From JAHRAW01 sp965243285 (GTDB taxonomy: Bacteria > Pseudomonadota > Gammaproteobacteria > Arenicellales > Poriferihabitantaceae), in assembly GCA_965243285.1 (NCBI GenBank), contig OZ251537.1:496001-560000 (forward strand): a DNA stretch of 64,000 nucleotides. Reading direction: 5' to 3'. The position numbers and the translations under genes are program-made. How positions within the stretch are numbered: the first letter of the stretch is position 1; every line of letters starts with the position of its first letter. Of the stretch, positions 28,794 through 36,614 are shown one piece after another. The notes beneath the pieces are model-generated. The model had not been told where the DNA came from. It saw only the letters and a program-made list of their open reading frames with translations, and did no database searches.

Positions 28794-30035
28794 ATGAATA
28801 ACCAGCATAAAGATGCCGCGGCGCCGGCCGAATCGCCGACTGAATCGCCGACCACATCGCCGGCTGAATCGCCGACCAAACCGCGCCGCAAATCGCCAGC
28901 CAAATCCGCGGCCGAATTCCCGGCCAAATCCGGCGCTAAACCTGGCACCGAATCCCCGGCCAAACCCGCCGCCGAATCCCCCGCCCGGCGCTGGTTTTAT
29001 CTCATTTATCCGCCGCTGTGTTTTTTGCTGTTCGCCTATCCGCCGCACCGCCTAAGCCATTGGTATGGCGCCGCCACGGCCCTCGGCGCCATGCCCACCG
29101 CGGCCCTCGGGCTGCTCGGCATGGTCGCGTTGTGGCATTCCTTTCGCGGCCCGAACATGCGCGTGCGCTATGTCGCGGTGCATTGGATGGGGGTGAGTTT
29201 TATTCTGTTAGCGCTGGTTTTGCCCTATGAAATCGCCCGGCTGGTGGCCGCGACGCCCGACCGCAGCGCCGCGCTATGGATTCTCATCGCCGCTGCGGCG
29301 CTGGTGGCGACGGCGGTGGCGGCCTCGCATTTTGTGCGCGTCAAACGCATCGAAATCACCTCGCCCAAGGTTACGCGGCGACATCGCGTGGTGCAGATAA
29401 GCGATGTGCATATCGGCTCGCGCCAGGGCGGTTATTTGGCGCGCATCGTGCGGCGTATCAACGAATTAGCGCCAGAAGTGGTGGTCATCACCGGCGATTT
29501 GGTCGATTCTTCGGCCGTGGGCGCGGCCGAACTGCGTTGCCTGGCGCAATTACGCGCCCGCGCGCTGTTTTCCATCGGCAATCACGAGCGCTACGCCGAT
29601 TTAGATAAAGTACTGGCCCTGCTGGCCAGTTTTGGGGTCGAAGTACTGCGGCAGCGCCAAGTACGCGCCGGCGAACTCGACATCATCGGTATCGATGACG
29701 CCGACGCCGCCGACCAAGTGGCCACCCACCTGCCAGCCCTCGGCGCGCGCCGCGGCGCCTACACCCTTTTGCTCTACCACCGCCCGCTGGGCTGGGAGTC
29801 GGCGGTCGCCCACGGCATCGACCTTATGCTGAGCGGCCACACCCACAACGGGCAGATTTTCCCCTTCAATTGGCTGGTTAAACGCCAATTCAAGCGCATC
29901 AGCGGGCTGTATCGCGCTGGCGAGGCGCGCTTGTATGTCTCCCCCGGCAGCGGTACTTGGGGTCCGCTCATGCGGCTCGGCTCGTTGAATGAAATTACTT
30001 GTATCGATATAAAACCGTCGCCGCCGCGGCCATAG
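28794..30035 (+). CDS. Membrane-anchored metallophosphoesterase
   Basis: Calcineurin-like phosphoesterase of the type found in inner-membrane YkuE/YaeI-like proteins. Residues 1-65 are a low-complexity tail of repeated E-S-P and K-S-P units. Several hydrophobic segments follow (about 68-185). The catalytic domain has the five metal-binding blocks: SDVHIGSR, ITGDLVDSS, SIGNHERY (GNHE), YHRPLGWE and SGHTHNGQ. Length is 413 aa. The low-complexity tail is encoded by GAATCGCCG-type DNA repeats and is not a family feature. The natural substrate is unknown; relatives remove phosphate from envelope lipid precursors. Confidence 0.85.
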   Translation: MNNQHKDAAAPAESPTESPTTSPAESPTKPRRKSPAKSAAEFPAKSGAKPGTESPAKPAAESPARRWFYLIYPPLCFLLFAYPPHRLSHWYGAATALGAMPTAALGLLGMVALWHSFRGPNMRVRYVAVHWMGVSFILLALVLPYEIARLVAATPDRSAALWILIAAAALVATAVAASHFVRVKRIEITSPKVTRRHRVVQISDVHIGSRQGGYLARIVRRINELAPEVVVITGDLVDSSAVGAAELRCLAQLRARALFSIGNHERYADLDKVLALLASFGVEVLRQRQVRAGELDIIGIDDADAADQVATHLPALGARRGAYTLLLYHRPLGWESAVAHGIDLMLSGHTHNGQIFPFNWLVKRQFKRISGLYRAGEARLYVSPGSGTWGPLMRLGSLNEITCIDIKPSPPRP

Positions 30036-30141
30036 TCGGGCGGTTACTGTCGGCTTCGCTAACGCCGAGCCGCGAATATCGAGCCGCGAATGTCGCCCGG
30101 CCCGGTCGCCCCATCAGCCGCATCAGTCGCCTTCCGGGGGA

Positions 30142-30786
30142 TTAATCCGGGCGCGGGATTTCCTGCGTCGCATCGGGGATGGCATAGCCGCGTTGCACCG
30201 CCGGGCGCTCGGCTAAGGCCACATACCAGCGCCGCACATTCGGGTAGGCGGCGAGGTCCATACCCTGCCAGCGGTGGCGGGCAATCCACGGCCAGGCGGC
30301 GATGTCGGCGATGGAGTATTCCCCAACATGGGCCCCGGCCAGATAATCGCGGCCATCGAGACGGCGCTCGAGCACGCCGTATAAGCGCTGCGCTTCGCTG
30401 CCATAGCGCCGCGCCGCATAGTCGCTAACCCCGGGGTTGAATTTGAGGAAGTGATGCGCCTGCCCGAGCATGGGCCCCAAGCCGCCCATCTGGAACATCA
30501 GCCATTCCATCACCGACCAACGCAGCGCCGGCTCAGTCGGCATGAAACGACCGCTTTTTTCCGCCAGGTACAGCAAAATGGCGCCGGATTCCATCATGGT
30601 GATGCCGGTGTCGTGGTCGACGATGGCGGGGATTTTATTGTTTGGGCTGAGGCGTAAAAAATCGGCTTCGAATTGCGCATCGCGCAATATGTCCACCGCA
30701 TGCACGGTGTACGGCAGCGCGATTTCCTCCAGCATAATGGAGATTTTCATGCCATTGGGGGTGCTCCAGGTGTATAGCTCGAGCAT
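30142..30786 (-). CDS. Glutathione S-transferase family protein
   Basis: Soluble glutathione transferase-like enzyme, 214 aa. The thioredoxin-fold N-terminal domain starts MLELYTWSTPNGMKISIMLEE; TPNG with Asn11 is the active-site pattern of the YfcG/YghU (nu-class) type. SPNNKIPAIVD and MMESGAILLYLAEKSG (glutathione-binding ES) follow, then an all-helical domain with YSIADIAAWPW. I chose the ATG at 30786; an upstream ATG at 30957 would add 57 residues translated from AATTCGGGG-type simple repeats. It converges on the phosphoesterase gene. Many nu-class members are disulfide reductases; the substrate here is unknown. Confidence 0.88.
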   Translation of the reverse strand: MLELYTWSTPNGMKISIMLEEIALPYTVHAVDILRDAQFEADFLRLSPNNKIPAIVDHDTGITMMESGAILLYLAEKSGRFMPTEPALRWSVMEWLMFQMGGLGPMLGQAHHFLKFNPGVSDYAARRYGSEAQRLYGVLERRLDGRDYLAGAHVGEYSIADIAAWPWIARHRWQGMDLAAYPNVRRWYVALAERPAVQRGYAIPDATQEIPRPD

Positions 30787-31134
30787 GCGATTGGGCGCTG
30801 TTCGGGGGCCGATAAAGGGGGGAATTTCGGGGTGAATTCGAGGGGAAATTCGGGGAAAATTCGGGGGTGAATCTGCTTGGCCGGCGATAAAACCACTGGG
30901 GATGGCGATTTTTGTCATATGCGGCGAGTGTGGCATAATTCCGATGCCCTGATTCACGGCTTTATCTTAGCGTGCTCTCATGTTGCGGCGCGGGCTTTCC
31001 CGTGGCCGCTTAAAGCGCTGCGGTTGCGCCGCATTTTTATCGCCCAGGCGCGGCGCTATTGTCGCCAGTCGCCGATAAAATACCCGCGCCTCACAAGCGC
31101 CGCCATCAACCCTCACTAACGCAGGTAAATCTCC
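30787..31134. other. Divergent spacer between GST and the ATP-grasp cluster
   Basis: Contains a GGGGAAATTC-type simple repeat tract (about 30,815-30,870) just upstream of the GST start, then unique DNA. It must hold the promoters of both the GST gene and the 31,135 gene. No clear operator is visible. Confidence 0.4.
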
Positions 31135-31632
31135 ATGAACAAAACCCTCAAAGCCTTGCTCAGCTGGGCAATCACAGCGTGGATAGTCAAGGTGTTCGCA
31201 TTTTCCTTGCCCTATAAATTTTCCAACGCCGCGGATACCCAGCATATTTTCGGCACCATCGGCGGGTGGATGGCGAGCGCCATCGATGCGCGCCTCGGCG
31301 CCTGGTTCATAGAATTCGGCGCCCGAGCGGTGGGCAGCGTGGAATTGCTGACTTGCATCGTGCTGCTGACCCCGGCCTTGCTGTGGGTGGTCGAGCGCCT
31401 CACCCCCGGCGGCAGCAGTGTTGGCGTGCGGGCGCGTTGCCATTGCCTCGGCGGGCTGATGGCGGCGGCGGTGATGGCCGGGGCGGTGTTTTTCCACCTC
31501 GCCACGCCGCTCGGCATCGCGGTGTTGCATGAGGGCGTGAGCGATGGCGGCTCGCTGTTTTATGCGGCGGTATCCATCATGGTACTCGGCGCGGCGCTGT
31601 TTGCGATTAATTTACGCCAGCGCGCCTATTAG
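31135..31632 (+). CDS. Small membrane protein (DoxX-like), first gene of ATP-grasp cluster
   Basis: A 165-aa protein with about four hydrophobic segments (residues 5-27, 65-90, 108-128 and 140-160) and an N-terminus MNKTLKALLSWAITAWIVKV. The spacing of helices and the short loops recall the DoxX/YphA group of small inner-membrane proteins, but I do not recognise a diagnostic motif. A purine-rich AGGTAAATC precedes the ATG. It lies 67 bases before the first ATP-grasp gene on the same strand, so it may belong to that transcription unit. Function unknown. Confidence 0.65.
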   Translation: MNKTLKALLSWAITAWIVKVFAFSLPYKFSNAADTQHIFGTIGGWMASAIDARLGAWFIEFGARAVGSVELLTCIVLLTPALLWVVERLTPGGSSVGVRARCHCLGGLMAAAVMAGAVFFHLATPLGIAVLHEGVSDGGSLFYAAVSIMVLGAALFAINLRQRAY

Positions 31633-31699
31633 CTTAGCGCGAAAGCGCCAGCGTTTTTGTATCGCGCCTTTTTGTATCGCGCCAGGGCCGGCGGCAGCC

Positions 31700-32563
31700 A
31701 TGAAGTTGACCTACTTCATGGTCGCCGCCTATATTTCATGTTGCGTTTGCATCCGCGCCAAGCCGTGTAAATATTTTCAGTTAAACGCGGCTTTTTTTGA
31801 TCGCGACAAGGGTATTTTTTCCAAGCAAGATATCAATGATTTAATGCCGTCGCGGTGGCGGCTGGCGCAATTTTATGATGACGGCGTACGCCAGCCGGCG
31901 CGCTTTCCGGTATTCGTAAAACCGGAGTGGGGGCAAAACGCCAGCGGCGTGCGGCGCGCCGATAATGCCGCCGATTTGGCTCGCATCCGCGCCGAATTAG
32001 CGGCCGACCACGCTGCCCAAGCCGACCATCGCCCGCGCCTCGCCTACCTGATTCAAGAGGCCGCGGCGCAGCCATACGAGTACGAAATTTTCTCCATGCG
32101 CAGCCATCGAGATGCTGCGCGTTATGCCGTGCTCACCCTCACCCGCGCCGAAAATTCCCGCCAGGCGTTGCCCATAAACGGCATCCACAACCCCGATACC
32201 CGCTATGTGGAAATCACCGCCGAGTTGTCGCCATCGCAACGCGAAAAAATCTGGGCGCTGGTGCGGCAAATCGGTGACTTCAACATCTCGCGGGTGAGCG
32301 CCCGCGCGGCTTCGCTCGCGGCCCTGTTGCGCGGTGATTTCCACATCATCGAGGTTAATTTATTTCTGCCCATGCCGATTAATTTTCTCGACCGCCGCCA
32401 TTCCCGCGTCGCCCTCGCCCGCCTGGCCATGGCGTATATGATGCGCTTGGCGCTGCTCACCAAACACCGCGACCTAGGGCGCGCGGCTAAGCCGGTGTTC
32501 ACCAAAAGCCTGCTGTATAATCGGCGCGGCAAGTGGCTGAATTTTCTGCGCGCGCGGCTGTGA
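31700..32563 (+). CDS. ATP-grasp domain protein 1
   Basis: A 287-aa protein with an ATP-grasp core. RFPVFVKPEWGQNASGVRRA (about residues 71-90) has the KP nucleotide-binding lysine and the glycine loop, LIQEAAAQPYEYEIFS is the hinge strand region, and GDFHIIEVNLFLPMPINF near 215 supplies the acidic/Asn metal ligands (E-V-N). The start at 31700 is preferred: the longer frame to 31544 overlaps the preceding gene. Such enzymes form amide bonds by acyl-phosphate activation, but I cannot name the substrate. Linked to a second, unrelated-looking ATP-grasp gene and an MFS exporter, 45-85 bases apart. Confidence 0.75.
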   Translation: MKLTYFMVAAYISCCVCIRAKPCKYFQLNAAFFDRDKGIFSKQDINDLMPSRWRLAQFYDDGVRQPARFPVFVKPEWGQNASGVRRADNAADLARIRAELAADHAAQADHRPRLAYLIQEAAAQPYEYEIFSMRSHRDAARYAVLTLTRAENSRQALPINGIHNPDTRYVEITAELSPSQREKIWALVRQIGDFNISRVSARAASLAALLRGDFHIIEVNLFLPMPINFLDRRHSRVALARLAMAYMMRLALLTKHRDLGRAAKPVFTKSLLYNRRGKWLNFLRARL

Positions 32564-32648
32564 AAACGCGCGACTATAAAAAAACTTCCGCCGCCACTTC
32601 GATGCCAGCCCATGCCAGCCCCCATGCCGCCCATTCGGTAGCAACACA

Positions 32649-33560
32649 ATGCTGAGAAAAACAAAAGCATGGTTGTACCGCCGCATAAGCGCGCGCTACA
32701 TGCACGGCTGCACCAGCTACAACACGCTAACCGTGCGCCGCGCTTGCCGCTCCAAAGCGCAATCGCGGCAGGTATTCGCCCGCAATGGCGTGCCGCACGC
32801 CCGCGGCATGGTGTTCTGGTTTCCATGGCGGGTCGGGCGCTTCATCCGCGAGCATGGTTTCCCGGTGGTGGTCAAGCCCAATGTCAGCGGTTATTCACGC
32901 GGCAGTTACTTCCCCATCAACAATTACCGCGAGTTGTGGCGCGGCATATTCCTCGCCAAAGCGTGGTGGCCGAGCACGGTGTTAGAGCAATATTTGGCCG
33001 GCGCCAATTACCGCGTGCTGTGCACCGGGGCGCAGTTGATATCGGTCATTCGGCGCTATCCGCCGTTCGTTATCGGCAACGGCGCCGATTCCATCGATGC
33101 GTTAATCGAGGCCGAAAACATCACCCGCGCGCGGATGAAATTACACCCCACCATCTACCCCATCAGCAACAGCCCGCTGGTTTTAGCGCACCTCAAAAAA
33201 CAAGGATTGAGCTTGCAATCGGTGCCCGATTCGCAGCAACAAGTTGAGTTATTTCATCGCGTGGCGTTAGCCCCGGGCGGGGTGGTGGAAATCGTAGACC
33301 AAGCCACCATCGCCGACGATAACGCCGAATTATTCAAGGCCGTGGTGCGCATGTTCGACGCCAACCTGCTCGGCATCGATGTGATCTTCGAAAAAGGCAT
33401 GGAGATAAGCCACAAAAAACAAAAATGCATCTTCATCGAAGTAAACTCCCGCCCCTATGCCGCCATGCACAACTTTCCGCGCTACGGCAAGGCGGAAGAT
33501 TTATCGGCGCACTACGCCAAACTGAATCAACTCGACATTCCCGACCAGGATATTTTTTAG
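32649..33560 (+). CDS. ATP-grasp domain protein 2 (cyanophycin-synthetase-like ligase)
   Basis: A 303-aa ATP-grasp ligase. HGFPVVVKPNVSGYSRGSYF (about residues 73-92) matches the nucleotide-binding strand and loop of cyanophycin synthetase and RimK-like ligases. The stretch VIGNGADSIDALIEAENITRAR is also typical of CphA and of GshAB-type ligases. The C-terminal ANLLGIDVIFEK and CIFIEVNSRPYAAMH carry the metal-binding Asp and Glu-x-Asn. The Mur-ligase half of cyanophycin synthetase is absent, so this is a stand-alone amide ligase. Its TAG stop runs straight into a fused pair of repeat-element ends at 33,560. Substrate unknown; likely an amino acid or dipeptide. Confidence 0.8.
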   Translation: MLRKTKAWLYRRISARYMHGCTSYNTLTVRRACRSKAQSRQVFARNGVPHARGMVFWFPWRVGRFIREHGFPVVVKPNVSGYSRGSYFPINNYRELWRGIFLAKAWWPSTVLEQYLAGANYRVLCTGAQLISVIRRYPPFVIGNGADSIDALIEAENITRARMKLHPTIYPISNSPLVLAHLKKQGLSLQSVPDSQQQVELFHRVALAPGGVVEIVDQATIADDNAELFKAVVRMFDANLLGIDVIFEKGMEISHKKQKCIFIEVNSRPYAAMHNFPRYGKAEDLSAHYAKLNQLDIPDQDIF

Positions 33561-33581
33561 GGATTTATATATATAAATCTC
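33560..33581. repeat. Fused pair of main-family terminal repeats (scar)
   Basis: A 22-bp near-palindrome made of the left end GGGATTTATATA joined to the right end TATATAAATCTC with nothing between. It overlaps the last base of the upstream stop codon. It looks like a remnant left after internal deletion or excision of a main-family element. Confidence 0.6.
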
Positions 33582-33605
33582 TTTTTTAACGCCGGGAGTT
33601 TTTCC

Positions 33606-34772
33606 ATGCCGCCGCACTCGCGCATTTTCTATCCCTATTTGGGGCTACACTCGCTGCTCATCGGCATCTTCCCGTTTTTTATTCCGGTGTATCTGTGGAA
33701 GGCCGGATTCGCGCTCGGCGCAGTGTCGATTTTCATCGCCATCGCCGGCCTCGGCTTTTGCCTCGGACTATGGGCGTGGGATAGATTGCGACAGCGCATC
33801 GACCTCACCTCGATGATAGCGCTGTCGTTGTTGCTGGAATTGTTATTGTTGCTGAATGTCTATGTGCTCGATATGGACATGACTGTGCCGATGCTGGCCT
33901 CCCTCGGGCTGTGCTACGGCGTGTATAACTGCTTTTTTTGGACCACCCAACGCGCCTTGTTTTTCGAGATCATCGAGCCGGCCAATTCCGGCCGCAAATA
34001 CGGCAACTTCCAATTATTCGTCGGCGCCGTGCTGCAAGTCGGCATTCTCATCGGCGGCTTACTGCTGGAGCGCGGCAGTTTTTTCTATATCGTGGCGCTA
34101 TCGGCCGCTTTTGCGCTCATCGGTTTTTTGGCGCTGCTGGCCTGTCGCCCGCAGTACCCGCAATCTCTCGGGCAAACCCCAGCCCTCGGGCTGCGCGACA
34201 TTATCGGCTTCAAAGACGGCGACGCCTCGCGCACGATTTTCATCATCGATGGCATCTATCTATTTTTGGAAAGTTATTTTTGGATCATCTCGCTGTTTTT
34301 AATCGCCCGCCAAAGTTTCACCACCTTAGGCCTCATGGTGTTGTCCTTGGCGGTGATTTTCGGCATCCTTTTTTATCTGCTGAAAAACACCATCGACCGC
34401 TTCAGCCGCAACCGCGTATACCAACTGGCGGTGGTGCTGTATGCCGCCTCATGGGGGTTGCGCGCCTTGACCGACGACAGCGCCTCGTTAGAAGTGTTGT
34501 TCATCCTGCTGGTGCTGATAACTTTTAGCACTTCCATGTTTCGCTTGGTGGTAAACAAGCGCTTTTACGACATCGCTAAACACACCTTGCAGCATCGCTA
34601 TCTGGTGCTTAAAAGTTACTACTCCCAAGCCGCCATCGGCGTGTTGTTTTTGATTTTTGGCGCTGTGGTCACACGCTTGAAATATGATGTGGAAATATTG
34701 GATGCGATGTATTGGGGCGCCGCCGTGCTCGCCTTAGGTTATTTGATTTACGGTGCCAAGCGCTATCGCTGA
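33606..34772 (+). CDS. MFS-type exporter of the ATP-grasp cluster
   Basis: A 388-aa polytopic membrane protein with about twelve hydrophobic segments. The N-terminus HSRIFYPYLGLHSLLIGIFP has an unusual polar start. FFWTTQRALFFEI in the third to fourth helix and DGIYLFLESYFWIIS in the middle are distinctive; canonical MFS loop motifs are weak. A GGGAG-like site precedes the ATG. It follows the two ATP-grasp genes by 45 bases, so export or uptake of their product is a reasonable inference. Immediately downstream is an intact repeat element with target duplication. Confidence 0.75.
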   Translation: MPPHSRIFYPYLGLHSLLIGIFPFFIPVYLWKAGFALGAVSIFIAIAGLGFCLGLWAWDRLRQRIDLTSMIALSLLLELLLLLNVYVLDMDMTVPMLASLGLCYGVYNCFFWTTQRALFFEIIEPANSGRKYGNFQLFVGAVLQVGILIGGLLLERGSFFYIVALSAAFALIGFLALLACRPQYPQSLGQTPALGLRDIIGFKDGDASRTIFIIDGIYLFLESYFWIISLFLIARQSFTTLGLMVLSLAVIFGILFYLLKNTIDRFSRNRVYQLAVVLYAASWGLRALTDDSASLEVLFILLVLITFSTSMFRLVVNKRFYDIAKHTLQHRYLVLKSYYSQAAIGVLFLIFGAVVTRLKYDVEILDAMYWGAAVLALGYLIYGAKRYR

Positions 34773-34783
34773 ACATTAATAAT

Positions 34784-35201
34784 GGGAGTTATATACCTAA
34801 ATATGCAGTTCGATTGGCGTTTTTTTGAGGTCAGCGACTGATTTAGGGGGCTGCTTTTGCTTTTGGCTTTGGCTTTGGCTTTTGGCTTTTGGCTTTTAAC
34901 GTTTTACTCCCCCCCGTGCTTCATCTGGGGGGAGTCAAATCAGGCGGCTTTATCGCCTGATTTGGTGGGAGGGCTGTGGATGTTGGTCTTTTTGCTTTTG
35001 CCTTTAAATCTTCAACTCATCAGCCCAAATGAGGAATGAGGTAAAAACCAACAGCCAAGTCAACAGCCAAAATCAAAAGGCCCCCACCACCAAAACTGGC
35101 GATGAAACCACCAGTTTTGACTTATCCCGCATTAAAACGGGGGAAGCAAGGCGTAACAGCCAAAGCCAAACCCACCATGCAGATTTAGGTATATAAATCC
35201 C
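34784..35201. mobile_element. Intact main-family element with perfect 8-bp TSD
   Basis: 418-bp element between the MFS gene and the amidotransferase gene. TTAATAAT lies directly before (34776-34783) and directly after (35202-35209). Left end GGGAGTTATATACCTAAAT, right end TTTAGGTATATAAATCCC. The usual order is present: TTTTGGC runs, C-rich hairpin (34908-34938), AAATCAGGCG hairpin (34937-34963), then AAAACTGGCG hairpin (35092-35120). No coding frame. Confidence 0.92.
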
Positions 35202-35217
35202 TTAATAATGGTTATGA

Positions 35218-35247
35218 ACATGTACATGAACATATATATGTACATGT
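35218..35247. repeat. Inverted repeat of ACATGTACAT
   Basis: Arms ACATGTACAT (35218-35227) and ATGTACATGT (35238-35247) around a 10-bp AT spacer, just past the 3' end of the amidotransferase gene. It shares the ACATGT core with the repeats at 36,401-36,442 and 37,894-37,943. Confidence 0.6.
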
Positions 35248-35257
35248 AGGGCGCGCA

Positions 35258-36010
35258 TTAAGCGGCCGGCGCGTGGCCAAACAAACGCTCGATAAAATCG
35301 CTAAACCAATCGCGTTGCGCGGCGTCGTGCAGCACTTGTAATTTATTTTGCTCATCGCGACTCTGGGCCCCGGGGGAATCAAAAAAAGCCCACTCCGCAT
35401 CTTGCCAGCGGCGGAAAGTTTGCGGCGTCGCTTCCGGGTGAAATTGCACCCCATAGGTTGTTTCGCCGCAGCGAAAAGCCTGCGCGCAGTGTTCGCCGCG
35501 GGCCAATAAGGTGGCCCCCGGCGGCGGGTCGAATTGATAAAAATGGGCTTGGGTCACATGCGTAGGATGCGGCATCCAGGCGCGCCCGGCGAGCGTCGGG
35601 GTGGCCGCGTAATAGCCAAATTCACAGCGCCCGCCGGGTAATGCCGACACCCCACCGCCGAATGCGTAAGCGATGAGTTGGGCCCCGAGACAGATGCCGA
35701 GCAGCGGCACGCCGAGCCCATGGCAAGCGCGAATCCAAGCGATTTCGTCGGCCAAAAACGGATATTTATCCATTTCATGCACATTATGCAGGCCGCCGAA
35801 AATGAGCGTGCCAGCCACCGCGCTGGCCTCCTCGATACCGAGCGCATCGCCGCGCGCCGGACAGCGTACTTCGACCTCAAACCCCAGTTTTTTCAGGTGC
35901 CCGGTGGCGCGCTCATCCGGCGGATTGTGGTGATGATCCAGCACCACAATGCGCCGCCCACGCGCCGATTGATTCGCCGCCTGAGGCACTGGTTGATGCG
36001 TCAACATCAA
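35258..36010 (-). CDS. Class I glutamine amidotransferase-like protein
   Basis: A 250-aa stand-alone class I GATase domain. The nucleophile motif LLGICLGAQ places the catalytic cysteine at Cys107; the partner His and Glu are in FHPEA (His191, Glu193). Such proteins include GMP-synthase-like GATases and gamma-glutamyl hydrolases such as PuuD; which reaction applies here is not decidable. The segment VLDHHHNPPDERATGHLKKLG near the start is typical of GMP-synthase-like members. It follows yggX by four bases on the same strand, suggesting one transcript, and lies near a polyamine-type ABC transporter. Two tandem ATGs begin the frame. Confidence 0.82.
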   Translation of the reverse strand: MMLTHQPVPQAANQSARGRRIVVLDHHHNPPDERATGHLKKLGFEVEVRCPARGDALGIEEASAVAGTLIFGGLHNVHEMDKYPFLADEIAWIRACHGLGVPLLGICLGAQLIAYAFGGGVSALPGGRCEFGYYAATPTLAGRAWMPHPTHVTQAHFYQFDPPPGATLLARGEHCAQAFRCGETTYGVQFHPEATPQTFRRWQDAEWAFFDSPGAQSRDEQNKLQVLHDAAQRDWFSDFIERLFGHAPAA

Positions 36011-36014
36011 CCCA

Positions 36015-36302
36015 CTACCGCGGTTTTTCGGCCGCGTGAAAACCAGACGGCAACTGCCCGTAATCGCCCTCGCCGAAAAAAAATCCGGCCATATGTTTTT
36101 CGATCAATGAGATGGCGTTCGGGTCGGCGGTGTTGAGGCCGTTTTCATTGATGATGGTGGTCAGCCGCACCAGCCACTGCCCCCATCCGTCGGCCGACAC
36201 ATGTTCAAACACCCGCTGCCCCAACTCCCCAGGATAAGGCGGCGCCGCTAACGCTTCAGCCTCGCGCTTCAACACCACGCACTGCACAAGTTTGGTTGCC
36301 AT
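36015..36302 (-). CDS. yggX: Fe(II)-trafficking / oxidative damage protection protein YggX
   Basis: Small acidic protein that protects iron-sulfur clusters from oxidation. The family pattern is clear: MATKLVQCVVLKREAEAL, PPYPGELGQRVFEHVS, WLVRLTTIINENGLNTADP and a C-terminal FFFGEGDYG; Cys8 is the conserved cysteine. The ATG at 36302 gives 95 aa, the usual size; the open frame extends upstream to 36389 without family likeness. In many gammaproteobacteria yggX follows mutY; here mutY is absent and the downstream partner is a glutamine amidotransferase. Confidence 0.93.
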   Translation of the reverse strand: MATKLVQCVVLKREAEALAAPPYPGELGQRVFEHVSADGWGQWLVRLTTIINENGLNTADPNAISLIEKHMAGFFFGEGDYGQLPSGFHAAEKPR

Positions 36303-36614
36303 ATCGAAATCGATGATGTGATGGGTGGATGAGTTTATGGGCGGATGAGTTGATAAAGCGCGCGATTTTTTCACTATCGCCGCTACCATGCGCGTACAAA
36401 CATGTACGCATATAACATGTTATACAACATGTTATACAACATGGCACCTAAACATAGCGCCCTAAAATAGGCTGCCCGGCGGTTAATTTGCACTTCAAGC
36501 AAAACTGGTTTATGTTTTACTTACGCCGCGCTAAGTCGGCGGTCACGCGGTCGCCTTAGCATGTCATTTTGAGCGCGGCTAACCAACCCCACACCTAAAA
36601 CGGAACCCATCCTA
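36303..36614. promoter_or_regulatory. Divergent control region of yggX and the ABC transporter, with AACATGTTATAC repeats
   Basis: This gap separates minus-strand yggX from the plus-strand binding-protein gene. At 36,413-36,442 the unit AACATGTTATAC is repeated twice, followed by AACATGG; a further ACATGT lies at 36,400. A CTTCAAGC stretch and AT-rich DNA follow nearer the transporter. The palindromic ACATGT core suggests operator sites for a dimeric regulator; this is inference from pattern and position only. Confidence 0.45.

Noticed and set aside
31544..31699. Longer N-terminus for ATP-grasp protein 1
   Set aside because: The extension lies mostly inside the preceding membrane-protein gene in another frame and has no family likeness.
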